DNA of 40,120 nt. Source: Clostridiales bacterium (lineage in GTDB: Bacteria > Bacillota > Clostridia > Oscillospirales > Acutalibacteraceae). Position numbers and translations under genes: made by a program. The number at the start of each line of letters is the position of its first letter. The stretch's first letter is position 1. The stretch is from contig JAJQGK010000052.1 of assembly GCA_021200555.1 (NCBI GenBank), forward strand, positions 1 through 40,120, written 5' to 3'. The notes below the pieces were generated by a model that searched no databases, had not been told where the DNA came from, and was given only the letters and a program-made list of their open reading frames with translations. This document shows positions 24,448 through 32,530 of the stretch, piece by piece.

Positions 24448-25956
24448 ATGGATAGTGAAAATACCGAAAATAAATTCGGACCGGAAAAACAAATTACAGA
24501 TGAACAAAATAATATAATCGAAAATAACCAAAGCTCGGCGGAAACAGCCGGGCTCTTTGATAATACGGAAAAAGCACAGAAGATCGATGCTGCGGGGTCG
24601 GACGATACGATAATCGAATACGGAGAAGACAAAGGCTTTTTCGGCAAAGCAGAAAATGATAAACCTGTTCAAAATATACAGACGGCGGTTCCGGTTTTGT
24701 CGTCGAGGGACAACGAAAAAAAGAAACTGAAAAAATTTATTGTGTTGGTATGCGTCGTCTGCGCTCTTGCGGGAGGAATTATAGGCGGAGTTATATCCGG
24801 TCTTGCGGTAAAAAGCAGCGTGTCGGCTTCCGAAACAACAGCCGGAGAAACTACGGCTGCGGCTGAAAATTCCGCAGACAGCGTTGTTGAAACTGCTGCG
24901 GTCTCAGCCTCTTCAAGCGGGGAGACAACTACTGCGTCGGTTTCCGCATCTGCTGCGGCTTCATCGGACAATGGCACTTCATCATCTTCATCCTCTTCAA
25001 AATCCGCTCTTACGGCGGCTGAAATTTACAAGCAAAACGTAAATTCCGTTGTAAGCATTGAATCCGTTTTAAGTACCGGAAAGAGCTACGGAACGGGCTT
25101 TATTGTCAGCAGCGACGGCTACATCGTAACGAATTACCATGTCGTCAGCAGCGCAACCGGCGTCAATATCACTCTTTACGATGACTCCGAGTATAAGGCT
25201 TCTATTGTGGGCTATGAGGAAAATAACGATATAGCCGTTCTTAAAATCGAGCCTGAGACGGAAATATCCTGCGTGACTTACGGCTTATCATCGAACCTGA
25301 GCGTAGGCGATACTATTTACATTATAGGCAATCCCTTAGGCGATTTAACGTTTACCTTTACATCGGGAATTGTAAGCGCACTTAACAGACTTATTGCAGC
25401 CGATGACGGTATGACGATAAATATGTTCCAGACCGATGCGGCGGTAAACAGCGGCAACTCCGGCGGTCCCGTGTTTAACGCCTACGGTAATGTGGTGGGA
25501 ATTGCCTCAGCAAAATACGCTTCATCCTCTATTGAAGGGCTTGGGTTCTGCATTCCCATTGACGATGTCTCCAGTATGATAAATGAAATTATAGAAAAAG
25601 GCTATGTTTCGGGCAAGCCGCTTATGGGAATTTCCGTTTACGATACTGTGACGTCCACATACGGCTTTTTACAGAGCGTAAGAAGTATAAACGGCGCAAA
25701 GGTAGCGGCCGTTGGCACAAACAGTGCGGCGGTTAATTCGGGGATAGCCGTTGACGATATTATAACCGCTGTAAACGGTGAAGCCGTAAGCTCGGTTTCC
25801 TCGCTTAAAACGATACTCACGTCTTACAGAAGCGGCGATACCGTCACTCTTACGGTTTACAGAGGCGAAAGCGAAATCACGCTGCAAATGACCTTTGATG
25901 AGTACGAACCGACCTCCTCAACAAGAACGAGCTATTCCAATGTTTACGATCTCTAA
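24448..25956 (+). CDS. HtrA/DegP-like membrane-anchored serine protease with PDZ domain
   Basis: This is an envelope-quality-control protease. An acidic cytoplasmic tail of about 90 residues leads to one transmembrane segment (about 96-120), a Ser/Thr/Ala-rich extracellular linker (about 124-190), a trypsin-like domain with H231 (NYHVV), D261 (NNDIAVLKI) and S338 (GNSGGP), and a C-terminal PDZ domain (SGIAVDDIITAVNGE). The catalytic triad is intact. The long charged cytoplasmic N-terminus is typical of Gram-positive HtrA proteins. GGGGAA precedes the ATG. It interrupts the rqcP-yabP adjacency and is followed by its own terminator. Confidence 0.95.
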   Translation: MDSENTENKFGPEKQITDEQNNIIENNQSSAETAGLFDNTEKAQKIDAAGSDDTIIEYGEDKGFFGKAENDKPVQNIQTAVPVLSSRDNEKKKLKKFIVLVCVVCALAGGIIGGVISGLAVKSSVSASETTAGETTAAAENSADSVVETAAVSASSSGETTTASVSASAAASSDNGTSSSSSSSKSALTAAEIYKQNVNSVVSIESVLSTGKSYGTGFIVSSDGYIVTNYHVVSSATGVNITLYDDSEYKASIVGYEENNDIAVLKIEPETEISCVTYGLSSNLSVGDTIYIIGNPLGDLTFTFTSGIVSALNRLIAADDGMTINMFQTDAAVNSGNSGGPVFNAYGNVVGIASAKYASSSIEGLGFCIPIDDVSSMINEIIEKGYVSGKPLMGISVYDTVTSTYGFLQSVRSINGAKVAAVGTNSAAVNSGIAVDDIITAVNGEAVSSVSSLKTILTSYRSGDTVTLTVYRGESEITLQMTFDEYEPTSSTRTSYSNVYDL

Positions 25957-25977
25957 AAAATCCGAATAAAATAACAG

Positions 25978-26010
25978 CTGTCTTCATATTTATTTTATGA
26001 GGCAGTTTTT
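25978..26010 (+). terminator. Intrinsic terminator between htrA and yabP
   Basis: CTGTCTTCAT (25978-25987) pairs with ATGAGGCAG (25997-26005) with one bulge, followed by six T residues. It ends just before the yabP ribosome-binding site, suggesting that the inserted pair of genes is transcriptionally separated from the spore genes downstream. Confidence 0.75.
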
Positions 26011-26026
26011 TATTGGGGGTAATTGT

Positions 26027-26302
26027 ATGACAGAGGATAAATCATTAAGCTTTCCTCAAAATCTTACGCTTGAGGACAGGAAGCTTTTAACGGTATCCGG
26101 CGTGTCGGATATCGGCAGCTTTGACGAGCAAACAGTTGCGGCGATGACCGAATTGGGAGAGCTTACAATAAAGGGTGAAAATCTTCACATTAACAGAATG
26201 AGCACGGAAATGGGGGAGCTTGTGGTGGAAGGAGAAATATCATCCCTGGCGTATACGGATATACAGCCGAAATCGGGCTTTTTCTCCAGACTTTTAAAAT
26301 AA
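26027..26302 (+). CDS. yabP: Spore protein YabP
   Basis: YabP is a small YabP/YqfC-family protein needed for sporulation in Bacillus, probably at the forespore membrane or cortex. The 91 residues show NLTLEDRKLLTVSGVSDIGSFDE and the repeating GELTIKGENLHI/GELVVEGEI beta pattern. The start is ATG 26027, supported by GGGGGT upstream; an earlier in-frame ATG lies inside the preceding terminator. It overlaps yabQ by one base. Confidence 0.93.
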   Translation: MTEDKSLSFPQNLTLEDRKLLTVSGVSDIGSFDEQTVAAMTELGELTIKGENLHINRMSTEMGELVVEGEISSLAYTDIQPKSGFFSRLLK

Positions 26303-26796
26303 TGTATTACGGCATAGATCTGTCGGTGCAGATAGAAAATATTATGCCGGCGGTGGGATTGGGTTTTGTGATGGGTTTTGCCTATGACATAGTAAGGTTT
26401 ATTCGGCTCAATTTCTCAAAGGGGAAATATCTGCTTTTTATTACGGATATGCTTTACATCGTCGCCTGTACGCTGTCGTCATTTTTGCTTTATCTTGCGG
26501 TGAATTTCGGCCATATCAGAGCCTATCTTGTGGTAGCCGAGCTTTTGGGCTTTGGCGTATACAGATGCTCGTTGGGCATTTTTATTTACCGCCTGTTTGT
26601 CGGATTGTCAAAAGGCCTGCGGCACGTTTTTCGCATTTTAACCGCTCCCGTAAGGTATTTTTTTGGTGTAATCGGGTCAATTTTTCATAAGATTGGAAAA
26701 AAATCGGAAAAACACTTGAAAAAAATGCAAAATAAATTAAAAAATCTATTGCAACGCCGCAGTAAAATGTTGTATAATAATAATCACATGGAATGA
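26302..26796 (+). CDS. yabQ: Spore cortex membrane protein YabQ
   Basis: YabQ is a membrane protein required for spore cortex formation. The 164 residues open with a segment of three to four hydrophobic helices (QIENIMPAVGLGFVMGFAYD, then LLFITDMLYIVACTLSSFLL) and end in a Lys-rich cytoplasmic tail. The FGAYDxxR-like motif appears as GFAYDIVRFIR. The ATG shares one base with the yabP stop (TAATG). divIC follows after 30 bp. Confidence 0.92.
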   Translation: MYYGIDLSVQIENIMPAVGLGFVMGFAYDIVRFIRLNFSKGKYLLFITDMLYIVACTLSSFLLYLAVNFGHIRAYLVVAELLGFGVYRCSLGIFIYRLFVGLSKGLRHVFRILTAPVRYFFGVIGSIFHKIGKKSEKHLKKMQNKLKNLLQRRSKMLYNNNHME

Positions 26797-26826
26797 TTAT
26801 TTTGTATGCAGAAGGAGCAATCGGTT

Positions 26827-27111
26827 GTGAATGCGAAAATCAGCAAACGCGGAAGGCGTATTGTTTTTATAGCCGTCATATCGATTTTTGCCCTGATTAT
26901 GGGTGTATGGATCGGCACCCTTTTAAGTAAAAATGCTGAGCTTAACAGTCAGCTTAGCGACAAGCAGGATGAGCTTGTCGGCTGGCAGGAGGAAAACGCT
27001 GCCCTTGATGCCTTGGTGAATGAAGAAAATGAAACCGCTCTTATGGAAGAATACGCAAGAAAAGCGGGCTATGTGTACTCTGATGAGCGTGTTTATATAA
27101 ACGGGAGCTGA
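26827..27111 (+). CDS. divIC: Septum formation initiator DivIC/FtsB
   Basis: DivIC is a bitopic division protein that, with FtsL and DivIB, activates septal wall synthesis. A short basic cytoplasmic end (KISKRGRR) is followed by one transmembrane helix and a coiled coil (NAELNSQLSDKQDEL) ending in the family's ARKAGYVYSDERVY motif. The GTG at 26827 is preferred over the ATG at 26806 because AAGGAG (26812-26817) is correctly spaced for it. It gives 94 residues. Confidence 0.92.
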   Translation: MNAKISKRGRRIVFIAVISIFALIMGVWIGTLLSKNAELNSQLSDKQDELVGWQEENAALDALVNEENETALMEEYARKAGYVYSDERVYINGS

Positions 27112-27149
27112 GCTTCCGAAAAAATCCGCCGGAAGGACTACTATCTAAT

Positions 27150-27620
27150 ATGCAGGTAAATATTGGCGACATTGTTGAGGGCAAAGTAACGGGACTTACG
27201 AATTTCGGAGCCTTTGTCAAGCTTCCTACAGGTGAAGTGGGCATGGTTCACATTTCCGAGGTTGCCTCGTCATATGTCAAGGACATCAAGGACTTTCTCG
27301 CCGAAGGGCAGGAGGTTAAGGTAAAAGTTCTGGCTGTAAATGATGCCGGAAAGATTAGCTTATCCATAAAACAGGCTGAACCCAAGCCGGAACCCCGCGG
27401 AAAAGACGGAAGAGGTTCGGGAGGCGGAAGAAGACAATCCGGCGGCAGACGCAGTCCCTCTGTCTGGCAGGGGAGCCGCCATGAGGAAAAGCCTCAAACC
27501 TTTGAGGATATGATGGCAAAGTTCAAACAGAACAGCGAGGACAGACAGTCGGATCTTAAAAAGGCCGAAGGTGTAAAACGCTCCGGTTACTCCAGAAGAG
27601 GGAACAGCAATAAGCGCTGA
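27150..27620 (+). CDS. yabR: S1-domain RNA-binding protein YabR
   Basis: This is one S1 OB-fold domain (residues 1-75: GDIVEGKVTGLTNFGAFVKL, MVHISEVA, GKISLSIKQ) followed by a Gly/Arg-rich disordered tail and a short helix (FEDMMAKFKQNSEDR) typical of the general stress protein 13/YabR group. It probably binds RNA or ribosomes. It lies directly after divIC, as in Bacillus, and ends at a terminator. Confidence 0.93.
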   Translation: MQVNIGDIVEGKVTGLTNFGAFVKLPTGEVGMVHISEVASSYVKDIKDFLAEGQEVKVKVLAVNDAGKISLSIKQAEPKPEPRGKDGRGSGGGRRQSGGRRSPSVWQGSRHEEKPQTFEDMMAKFKQNSEDRQSDLKKAEGVKRSGYSRRGNSNKR

Positions 27621-27700
27621 TTGAGCGGCAGACGGCAAATCACGTGCAGCCGCTTTCTGTCGGCGTCCGCATTTGCGGAATAATAATGCAATTTATGAAA

Positions 27701-27724
27701 AACTCGTTAAATACGGGTTTTTTA
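27701..27724 (+). terminator. Intrinsic terminator after yabR
   Basis: AACTCG (27701-27706) pairs with CGGGTT (27714-27719), followed by TTTTT. Another small hairpin (TCCGC/GCGGA, 27666-27679) lies just before. Just downstream, AAGTAACCGCTGAT (27728 on) resembles one MITE end, perhaps a solo remnant. Confidence 0.75.
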
Positions 27725-27801
27725 TTAAGTAACCGCTGATAATGCTGTTATTCGTTTATTTGCAAAACTTTTTGGATAAACATATGTTTTGTAAAAAACC
27801 T

Positions 27802-27830
27802 TTGACAAAAGGAAATGTTTATGCTATACT
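27802..27830 (+). promoter_or_regulatory. Strong sigma-A promoter of rpsO
   Basis: A perfect TTGACA (27802-27807), a 17-base spacer and TATACT (27825-27830) precede the rpsO leader. Confidence 0.88.
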
Positions 27831-27839
27831 GTTTTCGTT

Positions 27840-27904
27840 GCTGAAATCACGGAGCATGGAATAAGCCCTACGGGCGTTCACCTGCCTTGCCCTGAGATTA
27901 CAGC
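27840..27904 (+). promoter_or_regulatory. Structured rpsO leader, candidate S15 autoregulatory RNA
   Basis: GCTGAAATC (27840-27848) pairs with GATTACAGC (27896-27904) with one mismatch, closing a domain. Inside it, GCCC-TAC-GGGC forms a small hairpin, and a second GCCC can compete for the same GGGC. A closed multi-branch leader just before the rpsO ribosome-binding site fits the S15-binding three-way junctions that autoregulate rpsO in bacteria. The match is structural and seen by eye. Confidence 0.6.
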
Positions 27905-27928
27905 GTAAAATATTAATGAGGTGAAATT

Positions 27929-28192
27929 ATGACACAGGAAGAAAAGACCGCAATTATCAAAGAATACGCTACTCATGAGGGCGATACGGGCTCTCCCGAG
28001 GTTCAGATAGCTGTTCTTACCAAGAGAATTAACGACCTTACAGAGCATCTTAAGGTTCACAAGAAAGACCACCATTCCCGCAGAGGACTTCTTAAAATGG
28101 TAGGTCACAGAAGAAACCTTCTTGCATATCTTCAGAAAACCGATATCGAAAGATACCGTTCTATAGTTGCAAGATTGGGTCTGCGTAAATAA
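27929..28192 (+). CDS. rpsO: 30S ribosomal protein S15
   Basis: S15 is a primary 16S rRNA-binding protein of the 30S platform. The 87 residues carry [17 protein letters not shown], the [11 protein letters not shown] 16S-binding loop and the LRK end. A strong promoter and structured leader precede it, and GAGGTG supplies the ribosome-binding site. pnp follows 238 bp later, the conserved rpsO-pnp pairing. Confidence 0.98.
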   Translation: MTQEEKTAIIKEYATHEGDTGSPEVQIAVLTKRINDLTEHLKVHKKDHHSRRGLLKMVGHRRNLLAYLQKTDIERYRSIVARLGLRK

Positions 28193-28206
28193 TTTAAGGC
28201 ATTTTG

Positions 28207-28256
28207 AGGGCAGCAGGCGGCTTTGCGGTTTGCTGTCCTTAAATAAATATTTTTTA
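28207..28256 (+). terminator. Probable terminator or attenuator after rpsO
   Basis: AGGGCAGCA (28207-28215) pairs fully, with one G-U, with TGCTGTCCT (28231-28239). An A/T-rich tail containing six T residues follows. Some readthrough to pnp is likely, as in other bacteria. Confidence 0.6.
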
Positions 28257-28298
28257 ATTTAAATTTTCATTATCGGACGGGTTTTTGTTGTCTTAATG

Positions 28299-28333
28299 TT
28301 AAGTAATCACCGATTTAATCGGTGCTTACATAA
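28299..28333. mobile_element. Minimal MITE-like remnant (terminal repeats only), copy D
   Basis: TTAAGTAATCACCGATT and AATCGGTGCTTAC lie head to head with one base between them. They match the two ends of the 178-bp element with all of its interior missing, so this looks like an end-to-end deletion derivative. It forms a perfect 8-bp stem. Confidence 0.55.
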
Positions 28334-28383
28334 TGTACAATTCATTGCATATTAATTATTTTGTGTGTGATGAATTGTACATT
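28332..28383. repeat. 14-bp inverted repeat in the pnp leader
   Basis: AATGTACAATTCAT (28332-28345) and ATGAATTGTACATT (28370-28383) are perfect complements around a 24-base A/T-rich loop. The repeat abuts copy D and ends 47 bases before pnp. It could be a small mobile repeat, an mRNA processing hairpin, or both. Confidence 0.75.
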
Positions 28384-28430
28384 AACAGCGTCAAAGCTCG
28401 CCCGGTAAGGAACAGAAAAGGAGACTTGAA

Positions 28431-30611
28431 ATGTTTGAAGATTTCAGAGTATTTGAAACAGAGCTTGCCGGAAGACCTTTAAAGGTAGAAACAGGTAAAA
28501 TGGCTCAGCTGGCAGGCGGTTCCTGCCTTATCCGTTACGGCGAAACAGAGGTTCTTTGCAATGCCACTATGGCGGACAAGCCCCGTGAAGGCGTTGACTT
28601 TTTCCCCATGTCCGTTGATTTTGAAGAGAAGCTTTACGCCGTAGGCAAAATCCCCGGATCTTTCCAAAGGCGTGAGGGCAAGGCAAGCGAGAAAGCTACC
28701 CTTGCTTCCCGTGTAATTGACAGACCTATCCGCCCTCTTTTCCCCAAGGATATGAGAAACGATGTGGGCATTGTCGCAACGGTTATGTCTGTTGATCCCG
28801 ATTGTTCCCCCGAAATAACCGCTATGATCGGCGTGTCTGTCGCTCTTTCAATTTCGGCAATTCCGTGGGACGGCCCCATTTCCGGCGTTTCCTTAGGTTA
28901 TGTTGACGGCGAATATGTTATCAACCCCACAGCAGAACAAAGAGAAAAATCACAAATGGCTGTTACCGTTGCTTCTACTGCTGATTTGGTTGCTATGATC
29001 GAAGCCGGCGCAAATGAAATTTCCGATGAGGTTATGTTTGAGGGTATTATGTACGCTCACAGCGTAAACCAAAAAATTGTTGAGTTTATCAAAGGCATTC
29101 AGGCTGAAATAGGAAAGCCCAAGGTCGATTTTCCCTCAAATGACCCTTCCGAAGAGCTGTATGAGGCTGTAAAGGCGTTTGCAATTGACGACGTTAAAGC
29201 TGCGCTTGATACCGATGATAAGAGAATAAGAGACGAAAGACTTCTGCCCATTTATGAAAGAGTTCACGAGGAATTTGATGAGAAATTCCCCGAAGAGGTT
29301 GAAAAAATAGACGATTGTCTTTATAAGCTTCAAAAGTTTATTGTACGCCGCTGGCTCCTTGACGAAAATAAGCGTGTGGACGGCAGAGGAATTGACGAGA
29401 TGCGTCCTCTTAACGCTCAGATAGACTTGCTCAGCAGAGTACACGGCTCCGGTATGTTTACAAGAGGTCAGACTCAGGTGCTTACCGTTGCCACCTTAGG
29501 CACAGCCAGAGATGCTCAGCTTCTTGACGGTATCGATGAAGAGGAGTCTAAAAGATATATCCATCATTACAATTTTCCCTCATATTCGGTGGGAGAGACA
29601 AAGCCTTCAAGAGGTCCGGGCAGGCGTGAAATAGGACACGGAGCTTTGGCGGAAAGAGCGCTTCTTCCCGTAATTCCGTCGGTTGAGGAGTTCCCTTACA
29701 CCATAAGACTTGTTTCCGAGGTTTTGTCGTCTAACGGTTCAACCTCCCAAGGCTCTGTTTGCGGCTCTACTCTTGCGCTGATGGCAGCCGGCGTTCCGAT
29801 TAAGGCTCCCGTTGCGGGTATCTCCTGCGGCCTTGTTACCGAGGGCGACCGTTTTATGACAATGGTTGATATCCAGGGACTTGAGGATTTCTTCGGCGAT
29901 ATGGATTTCAAGGTTGCCGGCACAAAGAAGGGTATCACCGCAATACAGATGGATCTTAAAATTCACGGACTTACTCCCGAAATCATTAAGGAGGCTCTTG
30001 AAAAGACCCATAAGGCGAGAAATTATATAATCGATGAGGTTATCACTCCCGTTATTGCCGAGCCCAGAGCGGAGCTTTCAAAATATGCTCCCAAGCTGCT
30101 CATTACGAAGATCGACGTTGATAAAATCGGCGACGTTATCGGCAAGCAGGGTAAGGTTATACAGAAGATTTGCGCTGAATGTAATTGTAAGGTTGACGTT
30201 GAAGAGGACGGCTCAATCTTCATCACCGCTCAGGATATTGAGGATGCACGCAGAGCGCTTGATATTATCGAAACAATCGCAAAGGATCCCGAAGTCGGCG
30301 CAATTTATAAGGGCGTTGTAACAAGACTTATGTCCTTCGGCGCATTTGTTGAAATCGCTCCCGGCAAGGAGGGACTTGTTCACATCAGCCAGCTTGACGT
30401 TAAGAGAACCGAAAAGGTTGAAGATGTCGTAAATGTGGGCGATGAAATCATTGTTAAGGTTCTTCCCGTAGACGATCAGGGAAGACTTAATCTCTCCAGA
30501 AGAGACGCGCTTATTGAGGTTGAAGGCCTTGTTCCCGAAAACGAGCCTGCCGACAGAAAACCCAGAAGGGATTATAACAGAGGAAACAGAAATCACAGGA
30601 ACAACCACTGA
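28431..30611 (+). CDS. pnp: Polyribonucleotide nucleotidyltransferase (PNPase)
   Basis: PNPase is a trimeric phosphorolytic 3'-5' exoribonuclease in the RNA degradosome. The 726 residues contain two RNase PH domains (first: RYGETEVLCNATM, FFPMSVDFEE; second: RVDGRGIDEMRPL, SEVLSSNGSTSQGSVCGSTLALMAAGVP), then a KH domain (IGDVIGKQGKVIQKI) and an S1 domain (YKGVVTRLMSFGAFVEI), and a short Arg/Asn-rich tail. Length and domains are standard. AAGGAG precedes the ATG. Confidence 0.98.
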   Translation: MFEDFRVFETELAGRPLKVETGKMAQLAGGSCLIRYGETEVLCNATMADKPREGVDFFPMSVDFEEKLYAVGKIPGSFQRREGKASEKATLASRVIDRPIRPLFPKDMRNDVGIVATVMSVDPDCSPEITAMIGVSVALSISAIPWDGPISGVSLGYVDGEYVINPTAEQREKSQMAVTVASTADLVAMIEAGANEISDEVMFEGIMYAHSVNQKIVEFIKGIQAEIGKPKVDFPSNDPSEELYEAVKAFAIDDVKAALDTDDKRIRDERLLPIYERVHEEFDEKFPEEVEKIDDCLYKLQKFIVRRWLLDENKRVDGRGIDEMRPLNAQIDLLSRVHGSGMFTRGQTQVLTVATLGTARDAQLLDGIDEEESKRYIHHYNFPSYSVGETKPSRGPGRREIGHGALAERALLPVIPSVEEFPYTIRLVSEVLSSNGSTSQGSVCGSTLALMAAGVPIKAPVAGISCGLVTEGDRFMTMVDIQGLEDFFGDMDFKVAGTKKGITAIQMDLKIHGLTPEIIKEALEKTHKARNYIIDEVITPVIAEPRAELSKYAPKLLITKIDVDKIGDVIGKQGKVIQKICAECNCKVDVEEDGSIFITAQDIEDARRALDIIETIAKDPEVGAIYKGVVTRLMSFGAFVEIAPGKEGLVHISQLDVKRTEKVEDVVNVGDEIIVKVLPVDDQGRLNLSRRDALIEVEGLVPENEPADRKPRRDYNRGNRNHRNNH

Positions 30612-30637
30612 TAAATTCGGCAGAATATAATAAAATG

Positions 30638-30670
30638 ACCGTACAGCTCAAAAACTGTACGGTTTTTTTT
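30638..30670 (+). terminator. Intrinsic terminator after pnp
   Basis: ACCGTACAG (30638-30646) pairs perfectly with CTGTACGGT (30655-30663), followed by eight T residues. It also separates pnp from the convergent minus-strand operon. Confidence 0.93.
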
Positions 30671-30688
30671 ATAATTTTATGCGTCTGC

Positions 30689-31498
30689 TTATCCCTGCGC
30701 CATTGCGCCGACCATAAGCATAAATACAGACAGCTGAGCACCAAATTCGGGCGCGCCGTCCATAATCAGCCTGCTTGACCTTGTGTATTCAAGCATGTCC
30801 GCAGTACCCATAAGAATACCCAAAGCGTCGTCAAGATTGTCAAATCTCATGGTAAAGAAAGGCATAGCTCTCTTGTAAACGCCTCTGCCGGCTCTCGTTT
30901 TTCCGGCTTTTACTCTTATATATGCGCTGACTGTAGGCTCATTGTCAACAGCAAAAGCATAAACCCTGTCCGGACTTTTCATCGCCCAGTCGTGAACCTC
31001 TTCCTGACCGTTTTTGTTAAGCTGACTTATTCCGCTTGTAAGCAGATAAAAGTAGCATTTAACCAGCAGCCGCTTTGTTTCCTCGTCCTCAGGCGGCTCC
31101 TTGGCTCCCAAAAGTGAAGCCATTTTCAGAAGAGCCAAAAGAAACGGCACGAAATACTCCGGATATTTTACCAACCCTTTCATTTTCGGAAGAGTCGCAG
31201 GACCGATTTTGCCTTTGAAAAACGCATTCATTGCCTCAACACTTTTAAATTCAAGCTCAACCATGGGCTTCGGCTCGATTTTGTTCATATGTATAACCCA
31301 TTCATCACAGTTTACCTGGAAATGAGTGGCATACTTTCCGCCGGGAGCATCCGGATCGAGAGCGCTGACCTGATAAACACAGTGTACGGCCCTGAATTTC
31401 TTTTGAAGCGAAGGCGTATCTGCAACGATAACCTTTAAAAGCGGCAATGCGGCGTTCATGAATATTTTATTGGTTAAAAATTCTTCCTGTGAAGCCAT
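30689..31498 (-). CDS. Tandem SCP2-like protein, second of the operon
   Basis: The 269 residues appear to hold two SCP2-like (sterol-carrier/lipid-binding) halves. The first has KYATHFQVNCDEWVIHMN, KPMVELEFKSVEAMNAFFKGKIGPATLP; the second has YAFAVDNEPTVSAYIRVKAG, PFFTMRFDNLDDALGILMG. A hydrophobic helical hinge (PFLLALLKMASLL) joins them. SCP2 folds bind long hydrophobic ligands. No signal peptide or catalytic motif is visible. It is the last gene of the transketolase/aminotransferase operon, 20 bp after the transketolase C gene, and resembles the first operon gene in layout. The family call is from pattern, so moderate. Confidence 0.7.
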   Translation of the reverse strand: MASQEEFLTNKIFMNAALPLLKVIVADTPSLQKKFRAVHCVYQVSALDPDAPGGKYATHFQVNCDEWVIHMNKIEPKPMVELEFKSVEAMNAFFKGKIGPATLPKMKGLVKYPEYFVPFLLALLKMASLLGAKEPPEDEETKRLLVKCYFYLLTSGISQLNKNGQEEVHDWAMKSPDRVYAFAVDNEPTVSAYIRVKAGKTRAGRGVYKRAMPFFTMRFDNLDDALGILMGTADMLEYTRSSRLIMDGAPEFGAQLSVFMLMVGAMAQG

Positions 31499-31518
31499 TT
31501 GAAAACCTCCTTTAAAGC

Positions 31519-32529
31519 TTAAACCTCATCGTCCCAGTTGTCGTCTTCTTCAAAGTCCATCTTCATGGTATCTCTGACAGCGTTAATTATGCCGTTGCAG
31601 TCAATGCCTACGATGGACATAATATCCTCGTGAAGTCCGATGGGAGCAAATTGATCTTGGTGTCCGAGACGCTTAAATGCGCAGCCCTTGCCTGCCTCGC
31701 ACATAACCTCGGCTACGGCTGAGCCCAAACCGCCGATAACGTTGTGGTCTTCAACCGTAATTATACGGCGTGTGTCCATAACAGCCTTGAGTATTGCTTC
31801 CTTGTCAATAGGCTTGATTGTGTGCATATCGAGAACACGAACCTTCAGTCCGTCATTTTTATCAAGAAATTCTGCGGCTTGGTACGCTTGGAATACACAG
31901 GAGCCGGTTGCGATAACGGTAATGTCCGTACCCTCGTGAACGGTAACGGCCTTTCCCAATTCAAAGCCGTAGTCGGATTTTTGATAAAGAACCCTGTCAA
32001 AGCCTCTGTTAATTCTGATGTAGAAGGGACCGGGCGTGTTGTATGCAGCCATAACCGCATTGTATGTTTCCACACCGTCGGCGGGACATATAACCGTTAA
32101 ATTCGGAATTGAGCGAACAACCGCAAGATCGCATATTGCGTGGTGCGTTGAGCCTGCCTGACCGAAGGATGTGCCCGAGTGAGTTGCGATAACCTTTGCG
32201 TTTACATTCTGATAGCAGAGATCCGTGTGAAGCTGATCCGCCGAACGGAACGACGCAAACTGGGAAAAGGTGGAAAGGAAGGGAACGAGTCCCGCTCTTG
32301 CCATGCCTGCGGCAATACCGAACATATTCTGTTCCGCAATTCCCACATTGAAAAATCTGTCGGGGAATTTTTTCATAAATTCGCCTATTTTGGTCGATTT
32401 TGCAAGGTCGGCCGTAAGCGCTACAACTTCGGGATGCTCTTCCCCAAGCTGCACGAGAGCCTGACCGTAAATTTCAGCCGTTGAAAGAGATGTAGAGTCA
32501 ACCGCTGTATAGGTTAATCCGCCTGCCAT
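31519..32529 (-). CDS. Transketolase-like protein, C-terminal half (pyrimidine-binding and C domains)
   Basis: This is the second half of a split thiamine-diphosphate transketolase. The pyrimidine-binding domain carries the catalytic Glu in GIAEQNMFGIAAGMA and the TFSQFASFRSADQ segment. The C-terminal domain has VTVHEGTDITVIATG and VEDHNVIGGLGSAVAE. The 336 residues match the C subunit of other split transketolases. An unusual acidic tail (EEDDNWDDEV) ends the chain. Its start lies 1 bp past the stop of the N subunit, so the two are translationally coupled and form the active heterotetramer. Confidence 0.93.
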   Translation of the reverse strand: MAGGLTYTAVDSTSLSTAEIYGQALVQLGEEHPEVVALTADLAKSTKIGEFMKKFPDRFFNVGIAEQNMFGIAAGMARAGLVPFLSTFSQFASFRSADQLHTDLCYQNVNAKVIATHSGTSFGQAGSTHHAICDLAVVRSIPNLTVICPADGVETYNAVMAAYNTPGPFYIRINRGFDRVLYQKSDYGFELGKAVTVHEGTDITVIATGSCVFQAYQAAEFLDKNDGLKVRVLDMHTIKPIDKEAILKAVMDTRRIITVEDHNVIGGLGSAVAEVMCEAGKGCAFKRLGHQDQFAPIGLHEDIMSIVGIDCNGIINAVRDTMKMDFEEDDNWDDEV

Positions 32530-32530
32530 A

